Shown one piece after another: positions 1 to 4,837 of a DNA stretch of 5,360 nucleotides. Origin of the DNA: Methylothermaceae bacterium. Lineage in GTDB: Bacteria; Pseudomonadota; Gammaproteobacteria; Methylococcales; Methylothermaceae. Within the stretch, counting starts at the first letter, position 1; every line of letters begins with the position of its first letter. A model generated the notes under the pieces. That model saw nothing but the letters and a program-made list of their open reading frames with translations, had not been told where the DNA came from and ran no database searches. The stretch covers positions 1-5,360 of the forward strand of contig JALVSV010000229.1 in assembly GCA_027024125.1 (NCBI GenBank). The letters run 5' to 3'. The translations under genes and the position numbers were made by a program.

Positions 1-633
1 CGTTACCGGCAGCGCCCCTTGGACCGGATGGCACGTCTGGGTCTGTTGAATGAGCGGCTCATGGCGGTTCACGGTGTCCACCTGGAAGAAGGGGAGATCG
101 AACAACTGGCCAATCATGGCTGTGTCATGGTGCATTGCCCGGAATCCAATCTGAAACTGGCCAGCGGTTTTTGTCCTGTGGCAAGATTGCACCAGGCAGA
201 GGTTCCGTTGGGGCTGGGCACCGATGGTGCGGCGAGCAACAACGATCTCGACATGCTGGGGGAAATGAGAACAGCGGCCTTGCTGGCCAAGGGGGTGGCC
301 CATGACCCGGAAGCCTTGCCGGCGGAAAGCGCTCTGGCGATGGCGACTATGGGCGGTGCCACCGCCTTGGGATTGGATGATCAGATTGGCTCGCTCGAGG
401 TTGGAAAATGGGCCGATATCACGGCCATCGATCTTTCCTGGCCGGAAACCCAGCCCGTCTATGATCCCGTCTCCCAGATCGTTTATGCCGCGAGTCGCCA
501 TCAGGTCACCGATGTCTGGGTGGGAGGGCGGCAATTGCTCGCCAACCGGCAAGTTGTAGGGCTGGATTGGCCTGAATTGCAGAATGAAATCGCCACTTGG
601 CAACAACGTTTGGGGCAACCCTTGGAGCTATGA
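1..633 (+). CDS. mtaD: 5-methylthioadenosine/S-adenosylhomocysteine deaminase (TRZ/ATZ amidohydrolase), C-terminal part
   Basis: This is the last 210 codons of a cytosolic metal-dependent amidohydrolase. The frame is open from base 1, so the start lies upstream. Family members deaminate 5'-methylthioadenosine and/or S-adenosylhomocysteine to the inosine derivatives, feeding purine and methionine-sulfur salvage. In window residue numbers, AVHGVHL (22-28) carries the active-site histidine H24, HCPESNLKLASG (45-56) is the substrate-pocket strand, and GTDGAASNNDLDM (73-85) holds the metal-ligand aspartate D75. The C-terminal IGSLEVGKWADI (129-140) is the usual return to the small beta-sandwich domain. 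The N-terminal HxH and HxxE motifs lie outside the window. The stop codon overlaps the ubiG start as ATGA, and MtaD could remove the SAH that UbiG produces. Related deaminases of this superfamily (guanine or chlorohydrolase types) are the alternative, but the SNLKLASG and GTDGAASNN motifs favour MtaD. Confidence 0.9.
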   Translation, partial: RYRQRPLDRMARLGLLNERLMAVHGVHLEEGEIEQLANHGCVMVHCPESNLKLASGFCPVARLHQAEVPLGLGTDGAASNNDLDMLGEMRTAALLAKGVAHDPEALPAESALAMATMGGATALGLDDQIGSLEVGKWADITAIDLSWPETQPVYDPVSQIVYAASRHQVTDVWVGGRQLLANRQVVGLDWPELQNEIATWQQRLGQPLEL

Positions 634-1340
634 CGACAACAGACAACGTTCATCCTGAAGAGATCGCGAAGTTCGGTAACAAGGCCGAAAGGTGGTGGGA
701 TCCAACCGGGGAATTGCGTACCCTGCACGAAGTCAATCCTCTGCGGATTCAATTTATCAAGGAACATGCCGATATCCTCAACAAGCACATCGTGGATGTG
801 GGGTGCGGCGGAGGTATTCTCAGCGAAGGATTGGCGCGGGAAGGCGCACACGTGTTGGGGATCGATCTGAGCGAGGAACTGCTCGAAGTGGCCGAGCTCC
901 ATGCCCTGGAGCAGGGGGTGGATGAAGTGAAGTACGAGTGTATCCCGGCAGAGCAACTGGCCCAGAGACAGCCAGGGTCTTTCGACGCAGTGACCTGTAT
1001 GGAGATGCTCGAACACGTACCACGCCCGGCTTCGGTCGTGGCTGCGTGTGCCCAATTGGTCAGGCCAGGCGGCAAGGTGTTTTTTTCCACCTTGAATCGC
1101 ACGATGAAGGCTTATCTATTGGCTATAGTTGGAGCAGAGTACGTGCTTGAATTGATCCCAAAGGGGACTCATGAATATGACAAATTCATCCGGCCGTCTG
1201 AACTGGCCACCTGGGCGCGTGCGGCCGATCTGGAACCGGTTGCGGCCCGGGGGGTCCAATACAACCCGCTGACCCGGAAGTTCAGCCTGGGCACAGACAT
1301 CGATGTGAACTACTTGATGGCGTTCGAAAAAACGACATGA
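630..1340 (+). CDS. ubiG: Ubiquinone biosynthesis O-methyltransferase UbiG
   Basis: This encodes a 236-residue class I SAM-dependent methyltransferase, close to the 240 residues of the E. coli enzyme. UbiG performs both O-methylations of the ubiquinone ring (on the 2-polyprenyl-6-hydroxyphenol and 3-demethylubiquinol intermediates) in the Ubi complex at the inner membrane. Visible marks are EIAKFGNKAERWWD (11-24), the SAM-binding motif I VDVGCGGGILSE (55-66), the acidic residue D79 after the second strand, VTCMEMLEHVPRP (121-133), LVRPGGKVFFSTLNRT (143-158), the PKGTHEYDKFI segment (177-187) and the C-terminal DVNYLM. The ATG at 630 overlaps the mtaD stop (ATGA). An upstream in-frame TTG at 597 would add 11 residues inside mtaD and has no family support. 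GGAG at 624-627 sits too close to the ATG for an ideal ribosome site, so translational coupling to mtaD is likely. The gene overlaps the following phosphatase by another ATGA. Confidence 0.97.
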   Translation: MTTTDNVHPEEIAKFGNKAERWWDPTGELRTLHEVNPLRIQFIKEHADILNKHIVDVGCGGGILSEGLAREGAHVLGIDLSEELLEVAELHALEQGVDEVKYECIPAEQLAQRQPGSFDAVTCMEMLEHVPRPASVVAACAQLVRPGGKVFFSTLNRTMKAYLLAIVGAEYVLELIPKGTHEYDKFIRPSELATWARAADLEPVAARGVQYNPLTRKFSLGTDIDVNYLMAFEKTT

Positions 1341-2044
1341 CACTTCATTGCATATTGTTTGATCTTGACGGTACTTTATTGGACACCTTGCCAGATCTGG
1401 CCTATGCCCTCAATGGCGTGTTGGTGGAGGAGGGCCGTGATCCCCTGGCCCAATCGGTGATCCGTCAGACCATCTCCTATGGGGCGCCAGGCATGGTGAA
1501 ACTGGCTTTCGGCAATCAACAGGACAAGGTGGAATTTGGTCGCCGCACCGCCAGGCTGCGGGAGATATATAGTGAGCATCTGAATGAACATACCCGCCTG
1601 TTTCCGGGTATGGAAGAGATTCTCCGGAATATAGAGGCCCGCAATCTCAAGTGGGGGGTGGTGACCAACAAACGCCGTTATCTGACCTTACCCTTGCTTG
1701 AGCGGCTTGGGCTGCTGTCCAAGGCGGCTTGTGTGGTTTCTGGAGACGACACCACCCGGGGAAAACCGAATCCCGATCCTTTGTGGCTGGCGTGCCGGGT
1801 CGCGGAAGTCGATACCTGTAAGTGTGTCTATGTCGGTGATGCCAAATGGGACATCGAGGCTGGACGCAGGGCGGGAATGCTGACCGTGGCGGCGTGTTAT
1901 GGCTACCTGGCGCCTGATGACGATCCTCGTGAATGGGGCGCCGACAGATATATCGACCAACCACCCGATCTGATGGAAGTGTTGATGGATGTGTTGCCAC
2001 CTTTGACTGTGGGGGATCCTTCAGCTGCCGATGTCATCGGATGA
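1337..2044 (+). CDS. mupP: HAD-IA phosphatase, probably N-acetylmuramate 6-phosphate phosphatase MupP (phosphoglycolate phosphatase-like)
   Basis: This encodes a 235-residue cytosolic HAD-superfamily phosphatase with a C1 cap. All four HAD motifs are present: FDLDGTLLD (8-16; nucleophile D9, acid/base D11), VVTNK (108-112; T110), K143 in GKPNPDP, and VGDAKWD (166-172; D168 and D172 for Mg). The family is often annotated as phosphoglycolate phosphatase (Gph). The placement directly after ubiG and before a YciK-like dehydrogenase, plus the C-terminal GYLAPDDDPREWGAD (189-203) with its acidic DDDP turn, matches the Pseudomonas protein MupP. MupP dephosphorylates MurNAc-6-phosphate in the anhydro-MurNAc peptidoglycan recycling route that bypasses de novo UDP-MurNAc synthesis. 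The substrate assignment is inference from context and motif resemblance. No clear Shine-Dalgarno precedes the ATG, which overlaps the ubiG stop (ATGA), so coupled translation is likely. A short tail (about 222-235) follows the usual end of the domain. Confidence 0.88.
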   Translation: MTLHCILFDLDGTLLDTLPDLAYALNGVLVEEGRDPLAQSVIRQTISYGAPGMVKLAFGNQQDKVEFGRRTARLREIYSEHLNEHTRLFPGMEEILRNIEARNLKWGVVTNKRRYLTLPLLERLGLLSKAACVVSGDDTTRGKPNPDPLWLACRVAEVDTCKCVYVGDAKWDIEAGRRAGMLTVAACYGYLAPDDDPREWGADRYIDQPPDLMEVLMDVLPPLTVGDPSAADVIG

Positions 2045-2820
2045 GCAGCGTGGTTTTGCCCGCTGATATGTCGGGCCTGCTCCAGAACAAAGTGATTCTG
2101 ATTACAGGTGCGGCGGGAGCATTGGGCAGAGTTGCCGCTCAGGCCTGTGCCGAGGCTGAAGCCAGCGTGGTCATGTTGGACAAGGATGTTCCAGGACTCG
2201 AACATGCGCGTGACGATATATTGGCGCAACACCCACAGGCCAGTCTGGCCCTGTTCCCCCTGGACTTGGCAGGTGCCATGCCAGAGCACTATCAACAGCT
2301 GGCTGAGACCCTGGCCGAACATTACGCCGTGCTCGATGGCCTGCTTCACAATGCCGTCCATATGGAATACCTTGAGCCTTTTGCCTGTCAAACGCCTGAA
2401 CGGTGGTTCCATACTCTGCAGGTCAACCTCAATGCCCCGTTTCTTTTGACCAAGGCACTGTTGCCCCTGTTGCAAAACAGCGAAGAGGCTTCGGTCGTAT
2501 TCACTTCCGACTCTTCGGCCCGTGAGTCCCGCGCCTATTGGGGCGCTTATGGTGTTTCCAAAGTGGGAGTGGAGGCTTTGGCAAAGATTCTGGCCAGTGA
2601 GTGGGAGGCAGGCGGCAGGCTGCGGGCCAATGTTCTGCTGCCTGGTCCGGTGCGTACTCCCATCCGCTATCGGGCATTTCCTGGTGAGAATGAAAAGGAC
2701 TTGACCGCGCCACAATCCTTAGCAAAACTGTATGTTTATTTGCTAGGGTCGGCCAGCAGAGGCTGGAGCGGACAAACTTTCACTTTCCAGGATGAGAAGC
2801 ATGTTTTACGGACAGGGTGA
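2041..2820 (+). CDS. yciK: YciK-like short-chain dehydrogenase/reductase with altered motif residues
   Basis: This encodes a 259-residue classical SDR oxidoreductase with a Rossmann fold. The best resemblance is to the YciK group, whose physiological substrate is not firmly known. Visible elements are the cofactor loop TGAAGALG (22-29), the beta-2 end VVMLDKD (43-49), where D47 suggests NAD(H) rather than NADP(H), LHNAV (102-106), QVNLNAPF (127-134), FTSDSSARESRAYWGAYGVSK (154-174) with catalytic Y170 and K174, and LPGPVRTPIR (200-209). Three usual positions differ: the second glycine of TGxxxGxG is A27, the NNAG glycine is V106, and the residue 13 before Tyr, normally serine, is D157 (with Ser at 156 and 158). 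The ATG at 2041 overlaps the phosphatase stop (ATGA). A later in-frame ATG at 2068 would still keep the whole fold and cannot be excluded. The 3' end overlaps sufT by 20 nt. Confidence 0.85.
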   Translation: MSSVVLPADMSGLLQNKVILITGAAGALGRVAAQACAEAEASVVMLDKDVPGLEHARDDILAQHPQASLALFPLDLAGAMPEHYQQLAETLAEHYAVLDGLLHNAVHMEYLEPFACQTPERWFHTLQVNLNAPFLLTKALLPLLQNSEEASVVFTSDSSARESRAYWGAYGVSKVGVEALAKILASEWEAGGRLRANVLLPGPVRTPIRYRAFPGENEKDLTAPQSLAKLYVYLLGSASRGWSGQTFTFQDEKHVLRTG

Positions 2821-3370
2821 GAGCATCGTACTGCAACGCGATGTGGAAGCCATTCGGGTTCCTGATGGGGCCCCGGTGCAGCTGAACAAGGATGAGATAG
2901 TCACCATTTATCAGGCCCTGGGCGGTAGCTACACCGTATTGACCGAGGACGGTACCATGGCACGCATCAGCGCTTCTGATGCCGATGCGCTAGGCAAAGA
3001 ACCCCCGTCGATCACCGGGCTGAAAGAAGGGACCGATCCCGAGACGGTCAAGCACAATGTCTGGGAGGTCCTCAAGACCATCTACGATCCCGAGATTCCG
3101 GTCAATATCGTCGATCTTGGGTTGGTCTATCATGTCCGGGTGACGCCTGTGGCAGAGGGGGAAGGAGAAGCGGAGGGCAACAGGGTCGAGATTGTCATGA
3201 CCCTGACAGCGCCTGGCTGTGGTATGGGGCCGGTGATCCAGCAGGACGTGGAGATGGCGGTCCGCAATCTCCCGGGGGTGAAACGAGTCAATGTGGAAGT
3301 CGTATTCGACCCGCCCTGGTCGCGCGATATGATGTCAGAATCTGCCAGGCTTCAATTGGGCATGATGTGA
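2801..3370 (+). CDS. sufT: Fe-S cluster assembly protein SufT (DUF59/MIP18 family)
   Basis: This encodes a 189-residue cytosolic SufT. Proteins of this family carry a MIP18/DUF59 domain and help maturation of Fe-S proteins, especially under high Fe-S demand; their exact chemistry is unsettled. The first ~75 residues, with LQRDVEAIRVPDG (11-23) and LGGSYTVLTEDG (40-51), are the SufT-specific N-terminal region. The DUF59 domain follows, with YDPEIPVNIVDLGLVY (95-110), TLTAPGCGMG (134-143) bearing the conserved cysteine C140, and FDPPWSRDMMS (169-179) near the end. A Gly/Glu-rich stretch (about 118-126) lengthens the loop before the TLTAPGC strand. I chose the ATG at 2801 because AGGA (2789-2792) lies 8 nt ahead of it; the ATG at 2792 has no visible ribosome site but would add only three residues. 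The gene overlaps the dehydrogenase and appears to end the operon. No sufBCDS genes are in the window. Confidence 0.92.
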   Translation: MFYGQGESIVLQRDVEAIRVPDGAPVQLNKDEIVTIYQALGGSYTVLTEDGTMARISASDADALGKEPPSITGLKEGTDPETVKHNVWEVLKTIYDPEIPVNIVDLGLVYHVRVTPVAEGEGEAEGNRVEIVMTLTAPGCGMGPVIQQDVEMAVRNLPGVKRVNVEVVFDPPWSRDMMSESARLQLGMM

Positions 3371-3376
3371 AGGGGG

Positions 3377-3399
3377 ATCCTGGGAACTTGTGCCAGGAT
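3377..3399 (+). terminator. Perfect 7-bp hairpin 7 nt after sufT, candidate transcript 3' end
   Basis: ATCCTGG (3377-3383) is perfectly complementary to CCAGGAT (3393-3399) across a 9-nt loop. No run of T follows, so it is not a standard intrinsic terminator. A C- and T-rich tract comes next. It may protect the 3' end of the operon mRNA or act together with Rho. The role is inferred. Confidence 0.35.
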
Positions 3400-3404
3400 G
3401 AATG

Positions 3405-3429
3405 CCTCCTTTCCCTTTTCCTCCAACCA
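3405..3429 (+). promoter_or_regulatory. G-free, C-rich tract, possible Rho-loading (rut-like) site
   Basis: These 25 bases contain 13 C, 9 T, 3 A and no G, in a genome segment that is otherwise fairly G-rich. C-rich, G-poor unstructured RNA between hairpins, shortly after the last gene of an operon, is the pattern expected for Rho loading. This is a composition argument only. Confidence 0.3.
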
Positions 3430-3448
3430 GCAGAGGTTTTGCTGTTGG
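3423..3448 (+). repeat. Inverted repeat with one bulge, stem-loop
   Basis: CCAAC (3423-3427) pairs with GTTGG (3444-3448), and after a bulged C at 3428, AGCA (3429-3432) pairs with TGCT (3440-3443), giving about nine base pairs. A G-T pair can extend the stem inward. No T-run follows. Together with the hairpin at 3377-3399 it brackets the C-rich tract. Confidence 0.4.
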
Positions 3449-3595
3449 TGTAGTGATGCCCAGCCATCGGTTCGATTGGGTATTGAAGTTCTAAGTGGCA
3501 ATGATTTACCGCATTTCAGGCGTCATATTACCGTCACCCTTTTCTCAATGGGATGCTTTTACACCTATCCTGCTGAAACTATTGGAAAAATAAAG

Positions 3596-3612
3596 TTGGC
3601 ATGTTTATCGCT
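3596..3612 (+). promoter_or_regulatory. Candidate sigma-54 (RpoN) promoter of the diguanylate cyclase gene
   Basis: The bases TTGGCATGTTTATCGCT fit the sigma-54 consensus YTGGCACGRNNNTTGCW at all positions except three (C to T, R to T and one T to C). The essential GG (3598-3599) and GC (3610-3611) are separated by exactly 10 bp. Transcription would begin near 3623, upstream of the ATG at 3669 and after the TTG at 3612. I see no equally good sigma-70 pair in this gap. No upstream activator site could be identified with confidence. Confidence 0.5.
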
Positions 3613-3657
3613 TGAATACTTTCGGGTGCTTTGTAAAGCGAACAATGGAAGATTCAT

Positions 3658-3662
3658 GGGAG
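3658..3662 (+). promoter_or_regulatory. Ribosome binding site that fixes the cyclase start
   Basis: GGGAG ends 6 nt before the ATG at 3669. The alternative in-frame starts, TTG at 3612 and ATG at 3645, have no comparable site upstream, and the TTG lies inside the candidate promoter. Confidence 0.6.
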
Positions 3663-3668
3663 CGTGCC

Positions 3669-4559
3669 ATGCCACAGGATCGAGCCAATTTGGCGGTCAT
3701 TACCAATCCTGCCTACGACAAGCATACCGATGCGGAACAATCCAGACAGCTGGAGTTGATAAGTGTCCTGCAGACGACGCTGGTGCTTGATCAATTGCTG
3801 CAGTTGTTTTCACGGGAGATACAAGGCGTCATATCTCATGATGGGTTTCGCTACCGGAACCCAATGCTGGGGATGGAGATTCAAGGTGGAGAGAGGGCGT
3901 CCCACAGTTGCAACTACTCCCTGGTCCTGGAGGAGCAGCATCTCGGTGAGTTGACCTTGATGCGGCGCAAGCGTTTCAGTGAGCGTGAGCTTGCAAGATT
4001 GGAACATCAGTTGTGTTGCCTGTTGTATCCTTTGCGCAACGCCGTTTTGTACTATCAGGCATTGCAATCGGCCTATACCGACCCATTGACCCAGGTCTAT
4101 AATCGAACCGCGCTGGACAGTTCATTCCAGCGCGAGTGGAAGCTTGCCCAACGTCAGAGGACGCCTTTGTCGGTACTGTTGCTCGACATTGATTACTTCA
4201 AGAAAATCAACGATACATTTGGCCATACGGCAGGTGACTCCGCCTTGGCCAAGATCGCCCATTGTCTCCGTCAGTCGGTTAGAGCCAGTGATATGATCTT
4301 CCGTTACGGAGGTGAGGAATTCGTGCTTCTGCTCAGCAATACGGCAGCAGAAGGTGCTCAATTGCTCGCGGAAAGGATCCGTAATCACATACGCGACATG
4401 GATTGCAGTGACATTGCCCCCAATTTACGTATCACCACCAGTATCGGTGTTGCCACGCTCAGCCATCCTGAAGATACCCCACAACAACTTCTGAAGCGCG
4501 CGGATGATGCTTTGTATAAGGCCAAGCGGCAAGGCCGTGATAGGGTGGTGTCCGTCTAG
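3669..4559 (+). CDS. Diguanylate cyclase with a divergent N-terminal sensor-like region and GGEEF domain
   Basis: This encodes a 296-residue, apparently soluble protein. Residues 1-132 form a mixed helix/strand region that could be a degenerate GAF-type sensor; I cannot name its ligand. The GGDEF domain runs from about 133 to 296 and makes cyclic di-GMP from two GTP. It has the helix DPLTQVYNR (138-146), LLDIDYFKKIND (171-182) with metal-binding D173, FGHTAGD (184-190), the catalytic GGEEF (214-218), TTSIGVA (256-262) and ADDALYKAKRQGRDR (278-292). The product-inhibition I-site RASD (205-208) lies five residues before GGEEF, so both activity and feedback look intact. There is no signal peptide, clear membrane segment or EAL domain. 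The start at 3669 is chosen for its GGGAG ribosome site; starts at 3645 or 3612 would add 8 or 19 residues. It appears to be a single-gene unit under its own promoter. Confidence 0.93.
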   Translation: MPQDRANLAVITNPAYDKHTDAEQSRQLELISVLQTTLVLDQLLQLFSREIQGVISHDGFRYRNPMLGMEIQGGERASHSCNYSLVLEEQHLGELTLMRRKRFSERELARLEHQLCCLLYPLRNAVLYYQALQSAYTDPLTQVYNRTALDSSFQREWKLAQRQRTPLSVLLLDIDYFKKINDTFGHTAGDSALAKIAHCLRQSVRASDMIFRYGGEEFVLLLSNTAAEGAQLLAERIRNHIRDMDCSDIAPNLRITTSIGVATLSHPEDTPQQLLKRADDALYKAKRQGRDRVVSV

Positions 4560-4627
4560 GAGCGGCTTGGCGATGGGTTTTGTCGGGTGATGGGGACCGC
4601 CCTGGACGGGGATCTTTTTCAAGTTGC

Positions 4628-4656
4628 TTGCTTTCTCTCTCTAGCCTGGTCATAAT
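4628..4656 (+). promoter_or_regulatory. Sigma-70-like promoter for the 4.5S RNA gene
   Basis: TTGCTT (4628-4633) and CATAAT (4651-4656) are separated by 17 bp, with four and five of six matches to the consensus -35 and -10 boxes. Transcription would start near 4663, giving a leader of about 37 nt before the mature 4.5S RNA, which fits a precursor trimmed by RNase P as known for E. coli 4.5S RNA. Confidence 0.5.
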
Positions 4657-4668
4657 AACTGGCTATTT

Positions 4669-4684
4669 GGTGGCACAGGCCACC
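4669..4684 (+). repeat. Perfect 6-bp hairpin in the presumed ffs leader
   Basis: GGTGGC (4669-4674) pairs perfectly with GCCACC (4679-4684) around the loop ACAG. Two G-T pairs can extend the stem outward. It begins just after the predicted transcription start and ends 15 nt before the mature RNA. No T-run follows, so it is not an intrinsic terminator for the cyclase gene. Confidence 0.5.
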
Positions 4685-4699
4685 GGTTGGTTGATCCAT

Positions 4700-4813
<114 letters not shown>

Positions 4814-4837
4814 GCCTTCACTTCCCAGGCATTGAGC

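Larger units (their letters stand above)
3371..3668 (+). other. Intergenic region between sufT and the diguanylate cyclase gene
   Basis: This 298-nt gap contains no convincing gene. Its first ~80 nt hold two hairpins around a C-rich, G-free tract, probably the 3' end of the sufT transcript. The part from about 3481 is AT-richer than the flanking genes and carries the candidate sigma-54-type promoter at 3596-3612 and a pair of TTACCG direct repeats (3506 and 3528). An open frame beginning at 3398 runs through it and into the cyclase gene, but has no family resemblance and is judged spurious. Confidence 0.7.

Noticed and set aside
501..1055. 184-residue open frame on the - strand
   Set aside because: It is antisense to mtaD and ubiG and has low-credibility composition with no recognisable domain.
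1903..2715. 270-residue open frame on the - strand
   Set aside because: It is antisense to the phosphatase end and the dehydrogenase, whose conserved motifs explain the sequence. Its translation shows no family motif.
2701..2749. Possible internal promoter for sufT in the AT-richer end of the dehydrogenase gene
   Set aside because: TTGACC at 2701 and TTAGCA at 2719 have no -10 box at proper spacing; TAGGGT matches poorly.
3612..3668. Longer cyclase start at TTG 3612 or ATG 3645
   Set aside because: The TTG lies within the -12 element of the candidate promoter, and neither start has a good ribosome site; GGGAG sits 6 nt before the ATG at 3669.
3398..3790. 130-residue + strand open frame in the sufT-cyclase gap
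   Set aside because: It has no adequate ribosome site spacing, crosses the hairpins and candidate promoter, overlaps the cyclase gene in another frame for about 120 nt, and resembles no family.
3518..3834. 11-base direct repeat AGGCGTCATAT at 3518-3528 and 3824-3834
   Set aside because: A few repeats of this length are expected by chance in 5 kb, and one copy is in coding sequence.
4582..4619. Possible intrinsic terminator after the cyclase gene with TTTTT at 4615-4619
   Set aside because: Only a bulged stem (GTC..GGGTG with CGCCC..GAC) can be drawn, and seven bases separate it from the T-run. It might still act weakly, but I cannot support it as a feature.
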